Under the pieces are notes generated by a model. That model had not been told where the DNA came from and ran no database searches. It saw only the letters and a program-made list of their open reading frames with translations. The translations under genes and the position numbers were made by a program. Shown here one piece after another: positions 22,474-34,917 of a stretch of 64,000 bases of DNA. The stretch's first letter is position 1. Every line of letters begins with the position of its first letter. The stretch comes from Carnegiea gigantea (lineage: Eukaryota > Streptophyta > Magnoliopsida > Caryophyllales > Cactaceae), in NCBI GenBank assembly GCA_029747015.1, contig JAKOGI010000182.1:824001-888000 (forward strand), read 5' to 3'.

Positions 22474-22707
22474 CTAAATAAAATGCTCTCTTATTGATGA
22501 CGGGCCAACTCGCGGTGGGGCCAATCGACTTATGCGTTCAACTCAAGCACTGCAATTATTGTACGGAATATTGACGGATTAGCCCAAGCTTTTTCCAATA
22601 GAAAAAGCAACTGACGGTATGCCGAAGGTGACATTTACTACGTTCCGCTTATGCCGCCAGTCCAAGCACCTCCTACAAGCAAGTAATCGTAGTCACAATG
22701 GTAACTA

Positions 22708-22987
22708 CTCCCTCCGTCCCCAAAAATAAATCTTTATTCTTTTTTGAGATGTCCCAAAATAAGGTACTCTTTCTAAATTATGAAAATGTCAAATTTATAA
22801 ATATTCTCATATTATCCTTGTTTTGAATTGGAAAACACAGTTATGCAATGGAGGAAAATTTGATGTCACATTTTTGAATTCAAAAGTTACGGACATCATT
22901 GATATTTTATATTTAAAAAGGTTAGTCATTAGTGTTTTTTAAAATGCATGAAACGTTAAACGAGGCAATCTTTTGGCACGGAGGGAG
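22708..22987. mobile_element. Stowaway (Tc1/mariner) MITE, 280 bp
   Basis: Left end CTCCCTCCGTCCCCAAAAAT and right end TTGGCACGGAGGGAG are the classic Stowaway terminal repeats. TA flanks both sides (22706-22707 and 22988-22989), the Tc1/mariner target duplication. Non-coding. Confidence 0.93.
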
Positions 22988-22989
22988 TA

Positions 22990-24591
22990 CTATCCATAAT
23001 ATACTTTAATTCAGTATAAAATATAGCTTTTTGCTAATTTTCATCATTAGAGTGTTGTGCTTGAATTAAGTCTCAAATTAAACATTCTCTCATTATTTAT
23101 TTACAAATAAATTACTTATTATATTATAATTAATTTTTTGTTACTAATTATCATCTCAATAATATCCTCAATTATAAGTAGGGATGACAATCGGTCGGGT
23201 CTGGATCAAATCCATCTAGACCCAAACCCATTTAATTTTTACGAACCTAAACCCAGACCCACCCCAGATCCGTTGGATTTGTAAAAATGGAACTCAAACC
23301 CAGATCCGTGGGTCTGATAGGTCCATGGGTCCTGATTATTTTTCACATTAAAGATTATTTTTGTCAAATTTCAACACGAATGACCACATTCTAAATACAA
23401 ATAATTGAATTTAGAAGATAAAATATTTAATAAAAAATATTCTAGCGACATATACCATAACTAAATATTCTTACTCATGTGTTACACATCAAAAATAATA
23501 TTTTAGTATAAATTCCGAAGACAAAGTCCACAAACATAATATGAATTTTGAAGAAATATAACCCGATAGATTAACTTAGTCGTTGTGAGAGACAATCTTA
23601 ATTTGCTATAATACCACCATGCGGTTGTGGCCTTGTGTGTAATAATATGGATTTTGCTGATTTTCATCATTAAAGTGGTGGTTAAATTAAGTGTCAAATA
23701 AAATATCCTCCTTTGCCAATTGATTGGAAGAGAGAAAGGGTGTGTGGGTTGGACCTTGGGCTCTTGACAGCTTTGTACCCCTTCCCTTGGGGCTTAGGAC
23801 CTGTGAGTTATTCCTCAAGATAGGAAACCCAATAGGTGATTCATATTTACCATTGTAAAAAATAAATAAATAAAACATTTGCCTATTATTTATTTACAAG
23901 TAAATGACTTATGATATCATAATTAATTTTTTCCCTTACTAATTATCATCTCAATAATATCCTCAATTAAGTAGTAACCAACCTAATTAGCTCATCAAAT
24001 CTCCTTTTATCACTTAGAATTAGCGTATTAACCCACCTATTATCTCTTCCCTCACCTAATTCCTCGTCATTAGTGTTGCAACCACTATAACAAATATAAA
24101 ATTTCATCGTAGATAATTAATTATAATTGATGATTATTTTATACTTTTAAATTATATAATAAATTAATTGAAGTTATTATAAGACACTTAAAAAAAACAT
24201 ATCTAATTGCAACATACAAGCCATATATCATAGCTGATCGCCCCACCATATACGTACGGTCGTTCCTGTTATTTATTTTAATACAAATAATACCCCCCCC
24301 CCCAAAAATATATGTACGAACGTTAATCTCTGGCGGAAATAAATAATAAATAAATAAAAGATATGTAGGGATGCACGGCGCCATGGCCACGGACCAGTAA
24401 CCATTAACCACCAGCACCAAACATGATATATTATTAAAAAAAAAAAGAAAAGAAAAGAAGGAATGCACGAGCCAGTTTCAAGTTTGACTTTCACCCGGGC
24501 GCCGCGTATTACGCATTGCCGCGTTTTTTGGGGATAAAGAATCAAAGATAGAGGTGTATATTTTTATTCTCTCGTGAATATGCTTATATTA
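22990..24591. other. Intergenic, no gene recognised
   Basis: It contains a purine/pyrimidine-rich stretch (23189-23340) with GGATCAAATCC, GACCCAAACCC and GATCCGTGGGTCT words, resembling an old repeat. Two related blocks around 23020-23160 and 23640-23960 (CATTAAAGTG, TTAAGTGTCAAAT, TTATTTACAAATAAATTACTTAT) look like a local duplication. Nothing codes convincingly. Confidence 0.45.
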
Positions 24592-24875
24592 GCGCTTACT
24601 TTTTTGTTGAAAAATGTAAATTAATAAATAGGTAAAATTAATTAAGATTGATAGAAGTAAATTGATATAAGTTAAAGTGGGTATTTTTTGTTAACATAGG
24701 TTAAACTGAGTTAAAATTAGCTGAATTTTTTTATATAATAGGCGAAAGTTGGTTGAAATAGTAAAAAGTGGGTTAAAGTTGGTTGAAGTGAGTATTTCTT
24801 TATTGAAATTATTGAAATGGGTTGAAATTGATTGAAATTAATAAATTAAAATTTACCAATAAAAAAAACAGGGCC
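24592..24875. mobile_element. CAACTTCAACC-type MITE upstream of the MATE gene
   Basis: It starts after TTA with GCGCTTACTTTTTTGTTG and ends TACCAATAAAAAAAACAGGGCC. The interior is a run of GGTTGAAGTGGGTT/GGTTGAAATTGATTG words. Ends are degraded and the flanks differ, so it is an older copy of the family. Confidence 0.5.
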
Positions 24876-25756
24876 TCAGACTTTTAGTTGCAAATTAATT
24901 CTTTTTAAAAATAAAAGACAAATTATTAATTTAAACATGGACAATATCTATAATAAACATGATAATCGAAAAAACTCTTGACTAAAATAATAAGATAAAT
25001 CGTTTGATTGAAAAAGCAATGGACACTGGGTTTCTAGAAAGAATAGTAGCGGTGGATATATATAAGTAGATATTTATTTATTTCGAATCATAGTTATGGA
25101 CAAGGATCCAAATTAGTGAGGCCATTTACCCCCAAGGAAGGGGGGACAAAGAAAGAGAGACAAAATTAATCCCTACATCATTTTTGGCCATAATAATTTT
25201 GAATGAGCTCTAATTAACCCGTCGATTCATTAATTGACAGTAATGAATTCAAAAAATTTATACAAGGGTGTCCGCTTTTAAATTTTGTGTAACATCAATT
25301 AATTTTTATGAGTATTCATGTAAAAATCTCGAGGAATTTTTAATTTAAACAACTTGATATTCATTTTTTGTGACATGAGCACCTTCATATACGTTCGTTT
25401 TCAATGGCTATTAATTTCCTCATGTGAAAACTTGTCTACATGTTTTTCTAAGATATACTTGGTTAGAAAAAAATGAATTATTTCTTCAAAAAAATTAATA
25501 TTTTTTTAATCCAAAAGTGGGAAAAATCTCCAAAATTCTCATAAAGAATACCTCGGCAGATTTTATATAAAATACTCTCAAAAATATATATTCTTGCAAC
25601 ATAATATTAGCAAATGCACAGTAAAAAAAGAATATATGACAAAACACATACTTTAAAAAATATATATAAATAAAATGCAGAGAGTGTACACTCGGAGAAT
25701 CGGAGATGTACATGATAAATTGCTGAACCTCGCGCGTGAGACAGTGCAATTATGTC
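24876..25756. other. Intergenic, presumed distal promoter of the MATE gene
   Basis: AT-rich with no recognised motif or gene. Confidence 0.45.
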
Positions 25757-25838
25757 AAATTTTATATAATATAATGTAATACTCTCTGCTGCTGGCTCCA
25801 ACTCTTTAAATAACACACAACAGAAAAAACCAACAACA

Positions 25839-25870
<32 letters not shown>
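25757..25870 (+). promoter_or_regulatory. Core promoter and GA-repeat leader of the MATE gene
   Basis: AT-rich TATA candidates (TTTATATAATATAATG at about 25760 and TTTAAATAAC at about 25804) precede a leader that ends in about 14 GA dinucleotides directly before the ATG at 25871. GA/CT repeats in leaders are common in plant genes and can bind BBR/BPC factors. The start site itself is not determined. Confidence 0.5.
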
Positions 25871-25873
<3 letters not shown>

Positions 25874-28800
25874 GAGAAACAGTCATCATCAGAAGAAAGA
25901 CCCCAATATCATGAGAGTCTGTTGATGAAAGCTCGTAGGGCAGGAGGTGACTGCGATGAAGAGGGTGCAAGTGATCTGAGAACACAGACTAAGACTTGTG
26001 GCAATTTCTGTGGTTGTTTAGAAGGTTTTCTGGGGAGGATTAATGATAAATCGGAGGTGCTTGAGGAGGCAAAGATGCAAATATGGTTAGCCGGGCCATT
26101 GATTGCTGTAAGTTTACTGCAGTTTTCAATACAAGTCATTTCCATAATGTTTACTGGCCATCTTGGTGAACTCCCTCTCTCTAGTGCCTCCATTGCCAGT
26201 ACCTTTGCCTCCGTCACCGGGGCCACCGTCCTGGTTAGCACCGCTCTTCTTCTTCTTCTTCTTCTTAAATTGTTGTTGGATTGGTTACATTTCGACTAAT
26301 GGTTCTTGCTCAGTTCTAACTCTAAATACTAATAATTAAGCAAAATAATAGATGTTTTGTTACATGATAAATTTGTATCTAATCGATTCTCGTCTGAGGC
26401 GACCCATCGAAAAAAACTAACTAATCTAATTAGTAGAATTTTGTAGAAAAAAATGTATTATATATAATTAATAGCATGAATCATGTGTTCCTGCTTCTTT
26501 TAATGTTCAAATGATCATAATCGTGATGTTTACGACAATCCCATCAATATATAGTTGTTCACCTATCACGGTCCTGAGTCAGCATAAACAACACTGTAAT
26601 AGGTCACGCAGGTGTGTGTGTGTGTGTATATACATATATAAACTTCGTGACTCTAGATGATCTACATATACTTGCGCCCTAATATTATTAACAGTGACTC
26701 TGTACATGATTCATAATACATTTTTTAAAATCCAAAAGACCAACAAAAAGAAAAAGGGGGTGGGGGGATCTCTGGCTATTACATATTCAAGGTACGAGCC
26801 ATGGGATAGCATGTAATCAACATCGTAAACTCTCAAATCATCAATGACATAAGCTTTCAAATAAAGCTTAAAGATTCTTAAATCATCTAAGTTGTAGGCT
26901 CACAAGTCAAACAGAGTTACTAACTTTTAAGTTATTGAAGACTTTCAAATCATCTTTACAGACCTTCAAATCATTGATATAATAGACTCTTAAGTCTTCA
27001 AAGTCAAAGACACCAAAGAAACAGACCGTCAAGTCGGTAAAATGTGAAACTTCTAAGTCATCAAATTGCAAAGACTCCCAAATTGTAAAACTTTCTGACT
27101 TCCAAATTAATCCTAGCAGACTCCTAAGTCACAAATCTCGTAGACTTTCAAGTCAAATTTTTTTAAGACTTCGAAATTGTTTCTTCAAGACTCCTAAATC
27201 AACGAAATTACTGACTGCCAAGTCACCAAGTGGATTCTCAAGTCATCAAAGTTCAAATCTCTCAAGACATCGAAATTAAAAGATTACCAAGTCGTCAAAG
27301 CTCTAAACTCCAAAATCAAGCAAGTTCTAAGCTCCAAGTTATCAAACTTAAAGACTCATAAGTCATCAAGTCCAAGACGCTCAACCATCAAAGTAAAAGA
27401 CTGTCAAGTCATTTTATCATCAAAGGTGTTAACTCCTAGGTCACTAAGTACATTTTCAAATCATATAAACAGGCTTCAAACAGTCACCAATTTGTTACAA
27501 ACTTTTAGAACGCCTTCAAGTTGGGGGCAACAGTAAGGTTACATCCTCCTTCACATTGGCGATGTAGGCATCTTCTTTTAAATTGGCAGTCTTTTCCTTC
27601 AAGTCAGGCACTGATATCAAGCTTTCGGTGTCTGATCGAAAGGGTCATGTCTTTCCTGTCTGATTGAAAGAGTCAAACCTCTATCTGTTCGAAGAAGTCA
27701 AGTCTGCACTTACTGATTGGAGAAGTCACATTCGCTGTCTGATTGGACGAATCATGCCTTATCTGTCTGATTCAAGGAGTCAAGATGTTACTTTATGATC
27801 GGGATAATTACATTCACTGTCTGATCAAATGAGCCAAACCTTCTCTTCCTGATCAAAAGAGTTGCTTTCGCTGTATGATAGAATAGGCCAAGTCTGCACT
27901 GTCTGATCGGATGAGTCGCCTTTGTTGTCTGATCCAATGAGCCAAGCCTTTGCTTTCTAATCGGGAGAGTCGCCTTCGCTGCCTAATAGAAGAGGCCAAG
28001 TCTGCACTGTCTGATCGGATGAGCCACCTATATTGTTTGATTGGATAAATCATGCCTCATTTATCTGATCGAAGGAGTCAATGTGTTACTTTCTAACCAT
28101 GATAATTGCGTTTGCTGCCTAATCAGATGAACCAAGACTTCTCTTTCTGATCAAAAGAGTCACTTTTGTTGTTTGATGGAAGAAGTCAAGTCTCTATTGG
28201 CTGATTGGAGGAGTCTAAATGTCTTCGCTCTCTGATCGTAGGAGTCAAGTATTTGTTATCTGGACGAAGGAGTCAAACCTTCAATTTCTAATTAGAAGAA
28301 TATGTCTTGACTATCTGATTGGAGGATGCACACCTTCATTGTCTGAATGTCTTTGCTGTCTGATCGGATGAGTAATGTTCTCGTTATCTGACCGGAGATG
28401 TTGTGCATTCACTATCTGAGTGGAGAAAGCCATACCTTCGCAAGTCTAATGGAAGAAATGCAAGTCGATATCAATTAGATTAAGTGAGGGAGTTTTCTAC
28501 GGAGAATTGAATTAATAGGGAGAAACGATTGCTCGTGTTAAAAGTCAACGTCACTTGAGGAGTCGCGGCTGGAAGAGATAAATTCAAGTCTATCCCAATT
28601 AAATTAAGTGAGGGAGTCTCCTGTGAAGAATTGAATCTACGAGAAGAAACGATTCCTCGTCTTAAAAGTCGACCTCACTTCCCAATCTAATTGGAGGAGT
28701 GGCGGTTGGAAGAGAGAAATTCAAGTCGACCCTAATTACATTAAGTGAGAGAGTCTCTTGCGAAGAATCGAATCTACGAGCAGAAATGATTCCTCGTCTT

Positions 28801-31800
28801 AAAAGTCGACCTCGCTTCTCGATCTAGTTGGAGAGTCGCGGCTAGAAGGAAGAAATTAAAGTTGACCCAAACTAGATTAAATGAAGGAGTTTTCTGCAAA
28901 GAATCGAATCTACAGAGAGAAACAATTCTTTATCTTAAAAGTCGGCCTTACTTCCCAATGTAATTGGAGGAGTCGCAACTAGGAAGAGAGAAATTTAAGT
29001 CGACCCTAATTAGATTAAGTGAGGGAGTCTCCTGCGAAAAATCGAATTTAGAAGGAGTTCCTTGTTTTAAAAGTCCACCTCACTTCACAATCTAATTGGA
29101 GGAATTGCGGCTGGAAGAGAGAAATTCAAGTCGACCCCAATTAAATTAAGTGAAGAAGTCTCTTGTGAAAAATCGAATCTACAGGAAGAAACGATTTCTT
29201 GCCTTAAAAGTTGACCTCACCTCACGATCTAATTGGAGAAGTCGCGGCTGAAAGGAAAAAATTCAACTCGGCCCTAACTGGATTCAGTGAAGGAGTCTCC
29301 TGCAAAGAATCGAATCTACGGGGAGAAACGATTACTCGTCTTAAATGTCGACCTCACTTCACAATCTAATTAGAGGAGTTGCAGTTACAAGGAAGAAATT
29401 TCAGTCGACGCAACTAGATCAAGTGAGGGAGTCTCCTGCGAAAAATCGAATCTACAGAGATAAACGATTCTTCGTCTTAAAAGTTGACCTTACTTGCAAT
29501 CTAATAGAAAGAGTAGTCGATCCAGCAGCTTCCTGAAGAAAAAAAAAGGAAAGTATTAGTTAAAGTTCTCTAAAAAAAGGGAGACTGCAAAACAAAGAGG
29601 CCTTAAGAAAAAATGGCCTAAAAAAAGCAAAAGGAATATCAAAAGGTTTTCAAAAAAAAGGAAAACAAAAAAAAATTGTGAAAAAGTGGAATCAAGAAGC
29701 TGCATGTGCTCGATAACTCAGCAGAAGATGACAAAAAATGAAAAATTATGATGGAGTGTTGGTCTCCCGGTATGCTCTGGGGTAATTTCCACCAAATTGC
29801 AAAAAAAAAGGAACTCAGCTTTGAATACACGAACTCTTCTTCCTCGTGCTTTCCTATCTTTCCCGAAGAACACCACAGCTGCTGCGCTGAGACCGACTCA
29901 AGAAACTCTAGGGAAAAAAACACTGCAAAAAAAAAAAGAAATAATACAATTGCAACCCCATAGAATCCCCAAAGATTAGAAGAACCCAATTCAAGAATTT
30001 GGTTTTCTCTTGACTGGACATGAAGTTGATCAGTATCCAAAGCAAGAGATTTCAGGTGTCAAAAATGGAGGCTGATGGCTAGAAGACCCAAGAGGGTGAT
30101 CAAGATGAAGAGGAGGAGAGTGATGATGGATGGAGCGGGATACAATGTATTTATACAGATTCTGATGGCCCAGTTTTCAATTCCCATTCAAATACAAACA
30201 TTGAAATCCTATCCTTTAAAATTGCTAATAAATTTTATCAAGAATAGTAGATAAAATTTTATCACAAATTCTCAACTCAAATTATCACCAATACCAAAAA
30301 AAGGGACCAAAAAACAAGGGAAAGGGTAGGAGTGCACTTCCTGGACCGAAGCTCCCATTCATTTTTTTTTTTTTGGGTTAAAAAAAGAAAAAAAAGAAGA
30401 ATTATGAAAAAGCAAAAGAGAGGTTTTCTTGGGCCTCAATTTATTTTCCTGAGCCCGAATTCTCTTATGAACTTATCAAGTTGGATTCACCTTGATGATG
30501 TTCAATTTGTTAAATTTCAAAAAAAAAAAAAATTCGGGTAAATCTCAAATCAAAAAAAAAAAAAAAAAACTTGGCAAATAAAAAAAATTACCCTTAAAAT
30601 TTTTGATCATTTGCATCAATTAAGCATTTGAGACTCAGCCACTTCAAAAAAACATAAACTTCAATTTCGTCTATACGGCCGACTCTCGAGGGGGCATTTG
30701 TAGGAGGCAAAAATTTTACGATAAATCGGATGATGCCACGTGCAAAAAAAATGACCAATCGCAAATTGCATGTGTCCCATTGACTTTGATGGATCTGTTT
30801 GGTCAAAATTAAATGTGGCTAAAATTCAACCAATTAAAAGCTGCCACCTGTCATTGATGATGCAGAAAATAGTTATTATCTCTCTGTTAAAATTAAGGGA
30901 ATAATTACTAAGATATGGGTCTAGGCCCACCGTCCAACTCAAACCCTAACCTTCGAGCTTATAAATAAGGTTTCTCCCATCTCATTTAGGAGAGCTCAAC
31001 ATTCAGCATCTTACAAGCTTCAGAGCTCAGACTACAGACGATATCCAGCTACTAAGTAACAACGATCAAGGTCAGCTAGCTCAACATCTTTTTCAGCCTC
31101 AAATTGAAGTCTACTTCAGAGTTCTTCATCCAGTTCATCGATCGAGATCAAGCAACCTCACCCTCGCATCGATTAATTTGGCCAACTACATTCAACATTC
31201 AGCATTTCCAGGATTTAGAGCTCAGTCGGTAAGGAGCATTCAACTACCAAACGAGAAAGATCAACACTTGCAGAGCTTCAAAAGTAGCAATCAAGCATTT
31301 ACAGATCAAGATCAAGAACCATTTCAGAGTTCTTCAGCTGATTTGCATCAATCGAGATCAAGCGGTTACATCCCTCGAAACTATTCAAGTCATCAGGAGA
31401 TTGAATCAAAGAATCATCTCATTGTATTTAATTCAGAGATTGTGCCGATATACAATATCTATACAAAATTCAATTTATTTCTAAATTTCTTATCTAATTT
31501 ATTTTTGACATGAAATTTGTATTTGTAAGAAAATATAATGATTTCCTTTTTTTTAAAAAAAATGAATATAGAATAAATGATGATGCGCACGTAATTGGAT
31601 TTGGAATTGACAAAGGCAAAGGGTAGTGAGCAACGATCGATCATGTCAATCAATCAATCAATGATTTCCTCACGTGTTGACCTGATCTAATCAATAGAAA
31701 TCTTACACTTGTTTATACAAATCACAAGTCACGGGTTTCTCTTTCTTGAATAGAAACAGTCGGCCATGTGTTTTGACAAGCTTAATAATATTGATCCACT

Positions 31801-34800
31801 TTTTAATATGGGGTTAACAATTCTTTGTTTCTTTTTTTTTTTTCGGTTGGGTCGATTCCGAAAGTGAAAGTGATTGATTACTTTGGCTTAAATTAGAACA
31901 CTTCCCCCCCCCCCAAACAAAAATCTATTTTTGGTTTAAGGCAGGTCTATACTGTTGTCATAATATTAAATATAAGAATGTACATCTTATATGATATATT
32001 TCAAGTCAAGTTAACCTCCCCAAACGTAGCTCTTTCTTGAAGAATTGAACAGTGTGTTTGTAATGATCACTCTATCCGAGGCAGTTCCACATTGCTATCA
32101 TGATATTAAACATAAAAATGTATGTCTTATCTTATACCATACTAAACATAAAAAAGGAAACTTAATTTGTATATTATTTCATATTAAAACTGTCGACAAC
32201 TTAACTCAATTATTAAGGCTATACTTTGAATAGTCTAAAAGTCTATGATAAAGTATCAAGGAGCAAACTTACTTAAAACTTTAAAATGATAATTGAGATT
32301 CGATGAATAGGTTTTATTACATATTCAATTTAGCCCCTTAAATATAAAAAAAAAAAAAAGAAAAGAAAAACTCATCCATGGTGCTTTTGCATTGATTAGG
32401 GAGGCATGGGAAGTGCATTGGAGACACTATGTGGGCAATCCTATGGAGCCAACCAATACAAAATGCTAGGCGTTCACACCCAAAGAGCCATCATCTCGCT
32501 TCTAGCTATGAGCATTCCCCTATCAATCATCTGGTTCTACACAGGCGAAATCCTCATCCTCTGCGGCCAAGACCATGAAATATCAATGGGGGCAGGGACT
32601 TTCAACCGTTGGATGATCCCTACCCTTTTCGCCTATGGCATCCTCCAATGCCTTAATAGATTTCTACAGACTCAAAATCTTGTCTTTCCTATGATGATAA
32701 GCTCCTTAATAACTTCTCTTCTTCATGCACTCGTATGTTGGGTTCTTGTCTTTGTGCTTGGATTTGGGATCAAAGGAGCTGCCATGGCAAATAACGTGTC
32801 GTATTGCCTTAATGTTCTATTTTTGGCCATCTATGTGAAGATTTCACCTACTTGTAAGACGACTTGGGTTGACTTTTCGAGTGAAGCACTTGATGATATA
32901 TGGAGCTTCCTTAGGCTTGCCATTCCTTCTGCTTGCATGATGTGGTATATATATTTTGCTTAAAACTTTGCCAATCTTTTCATGTAAAATACTAGGAAAA
33001 GACCACTTCAATCGTAACGGCAAAATGCTTTATTCATGTGGAGAAAGCACACGAATTGCTGGAGTATGAAGGTAGTGTTGTCCCACATTGTTGAAAATGA
33101 AAGGTTTGCATGTATATAAGCTTGTAAGTTACTCTATCTATTACCAATTAGTTTAGATTGGAACTTCATTTGAGTTTATATGAATGACTCTTTGTTTATG
33201 ACCCAATCGATATAAACTTTAACAAACAAGGTTTTATATTTACATCACTACATGCATGCATCTAATGCAGAACATTTATGTATGTTGCAGCCTTGAGTAT
33301 TGGACTTTTGAAACGATCGTACTTTTATCAGGTCTTCTACCCAAACCAAAGTTGGAGACATCTGTTTTATCAATAACGTACGTATGTCATTCTATTACTA
33401 TTTCTTTTTTTAAATATATATTTGAAAGATGGTCATATATGCACAAAGACAAATGTGAAGAAAGTTTAAAAATATTTCTAATATTACCAATTTTAATGCA
33501 TGTGTTATGTATGAGTTTTAATTTCATGCACGGTTCTACATGCATGTATCATCAAGTAATAAACAAACAATCTCTTTTGGTGTTGCAGCTTCAATACATG
33601 TTGGATTGTTTACATGATATCCTTTCGTCTCAGTGGCGGAATCAGGTTAGCCTTGGTTATGACCTTGACATGATCAATTTATAATGATGATTAGCCCAAC
33701 CCTTAGGTTATTGAAATAACTTCACAACTAATTATCTCCTAACCATTGATGCAGCACAAGAATATCGAATGAGTTAGGTGCAGGTCAACCTGATCGAGCT
33801 AAGCTAGCTCTCTACGTCATGGTCACGATGTCGATCTCAGAGGGACTAGTGGTGGCAGTCATAACAATTTTGGTCTGCCATGTGTGGGGAAGATTGTACA
33901 GTGATGAAGATGAAGTTGTTAATTATGTTGCCAAGTTGATGTTGTTGCTCGCAATTTCCGACTTCTTAGATGGCTTTCAATGTGTTCTTTCAGGTACTGA
34001 TTAATTATTTTACACACAGATAGTCATTGATTTGGGAAGAATATGGTGTTCTAGTTGTAACTTTCAATTTTTTTCTGAAAGGGATGAAAATTATTTTCTT
34101 AAGAACACTCATTTTCACGCCAGCCAAACACTACTTAAGTGTAAATGTAAAATTTTACAATATTTTTGTTGTGATATTACTTTAGTTAACCATCTTCGTC
34201 TAACCAAATTATTATTATTTTTTGATATTAATGCTCAATGTTGCAGGAGCTGCAAGAGGGTGCGGATGGCAAAAAAATTGTGCGTTCATAAATCTAGGAG
34301 CTTTTTACTTGATTGCACTTCCTTGTGCTGTGATGTTTGCTTTTCTTCTTCATCTTGGAGGCATGGTGCGTACTATCATTTTTCTGTAGTTTTTGTTGAC
34401 CTAATTACACGGCGGTCTCACTCAACCACCCCCCGACAAAACAAAAGAGGGAAACAACACGAGCTATGAATCTTTTTCATCTATCCATATTTGAATTATG
34501 TTGGAAGTAATCCGATCTGTTAATGGTTTCGCATTTAATTCTCTTTGAGCAGGGACTTTGGACGGGAATCATATGTGGATTGTGTGTCCAAGTTGTTGCA
34601 ATCGTCACTATAAACTCGTGCACCAATTGGGAAAAAGAGGTGAAGAATTGCATTAATTTGCAGAATGTTTTCCAGCAAATGAATTGAACACTTCTGTTCA
34701 TTTTCTTTAAAAGAATTCCTTTTTGAAATATTTAATGGAATTTCCAAATTAAGAAAGGGCATAGAATTAGTCCGCCTAATTCTTTTTATTCGTTGGAAAA

Positions 34801-34917
34801 TTTCGATCAATTTTATCAATTTTATTCGATAAGGTGAACGTAGCGAATAATCATTAGTTGGTTTTCTTGTAATTTTGGATGCAGGCTGAGAAAGCATTAG
34901 AGAGAATTGAATCGTAA
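25871..34917 (+). CDS. MATE/DTX efflux transporter, 8 exons, 509 aa
   Basis: A membrane antiporter of the plant DTX (MATE) family, which typically exports organic cations, flavonoids or xenobiotics against H+. Exons by GT-AG sites and phase: 25871-26233, 32400-32944, 33291-33377, 33589-33645, 33755-33993, 34247-34365, 34553-34639, 34885-34917. Together these make 1,530 coding bases with every junction in frame. Family hallmarks: the first membrane segment (LAGPLIAVSLLQFSIQVISI), ALETLCGQSYGA (about 127-138, spanning exon 1 into 2 as TGATVL|GGMGS), LKPKLETSVLSI-type loop, STRISNELGAG (about 351-361) and a short charged C-terminus NWEKEAEKALERIES. Length matches the family's usual 480-520. The N-terminus before the first helix is unusually long (about 70 residues), acidic and contains CGNFCGCLEG. 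Intron 1 is 6.2 kb and full of repeat DNA. Substrate and membrane cannot be read from the sequence. Confidence 0.92.
26820..27520 (+). repeat. Degenerate AAGTCATCAAA / AGACT repeat block
   Basis: About 700 bases in which words such as CTCAAATCATCAA, AAGTCATCAAAG, AGACTCTTAAGTC and AGACTTTCAAG recur every 15-40 bases without a strict period. It codes for nothing stable and merges into the next, more regular array. Confidence 0.6.
27640..28450 (+). repeat. Tandem array built on CTGTCTGATCGGA-GAGTCA
   Basis: Roughly 40-45-base units repeat CTG(T/C)CTGATCGGA(T/G)GAGTCA followed by a variable CCTTCGCTG-type linker, about 18 units with substitutions. A minus-strand frame at 27853-28053 (IRSDSADLA repeats) is just this array read through. 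Confidence 0.75.
28462..29520 (+). repeat. Tandem array of about 137-bp units, eight copies
   Basis: Units begin near 28462, 28586, 28723, 28859, 28997, 29128, 29265 and 29402. Each has AAGTCGACCC, TTAGATTAAGTGAGGGAGTC, TCCTGCGAAGAATCGAATC, AGAAACGATTCCTCGTC, TTAAAAGTCGACCTCACTTC and TAATTGGAGGAGTCGCGGC in that order. The period is about 137 bases with shorter first and fifth units. There is no conserved reading frame across units. Confidence 0.85.
30699..31465 (+). repeat. Probable 3' LTR of the Gypsy-like derivative
   Basis: Starts TGTAGGAGGC right after a polypurine-type tract and contains a good TATA box, TATAAATAAGG at about 30960, followed by a GAGCTCA/AGCATCT-rich leader. The end at ATACA (31465) is a guess based on CA-type termini. 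Without a 5' partner, LTR identity cannot be measured. Confidence 0.5.
33057..33224 (+). mobile_element. Solo LTR-like repeat, 168 bp, in MATE intron 2
   Basis: Same length and layout as 18856-19023: TGCTGGAGTATGAAGG at the left, TGTTGTCCCACATTGTTGAAAATGA, TGTATATAAGCTTGTAAGTTAC, GAGTTTATATGAATGACTC and AACTTTAACA at the right. It makes up about half of the 346-base intron and carries a TATATAAG box on the sense strand. Confidence 0.65.

Larger units (their letters stand above)
26780..31465 (+). mobile_element. Gypsy-like LTR retroelement derivative, 3' part, in MATE intron 1
   Basis: This stretch consists of tandem arrays (next entries), a region with no long frames (about 29530-30690), a polypurine-type tract (CGAGGGGGCATT at 30687-30698) and an LTR-like block beginning TGTAGGAGG at 30699. 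Tandem arrays close to the 3' LTR without coding sequence are typical of Tat/Ogre-type Gypsy elements and large retrotransposon derivatives. No gag, pol or 5' LTR is seen, so either the 5' end is lost or this is a non-autonomous form. The left boundary near 26780 is where the AAGTC-rich repeats begin. Lineage is inference. Confidence 0.55.

Noticed and set aside
27853..28053. Repeat protein IRSDSADLA on the minus strand
   Set aside because: Read-through of the GATCGGA tandem array. Units change frame and contain stops outside this stretch.
26820..29520. Regularly spaced repeats considered as a CRISPR array
   Set aside because: Units are directly abutting and degenerate, with no unique spacers or cas genes, in a plant intron. 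They are tandem arrays in a retroelement derivative.
29639..30541. Phe/Lys-rich frames around poly-A stretches in MATE intron 1
   Set aside because: They arise from A runs in the retroelement derivative and have no protein features.
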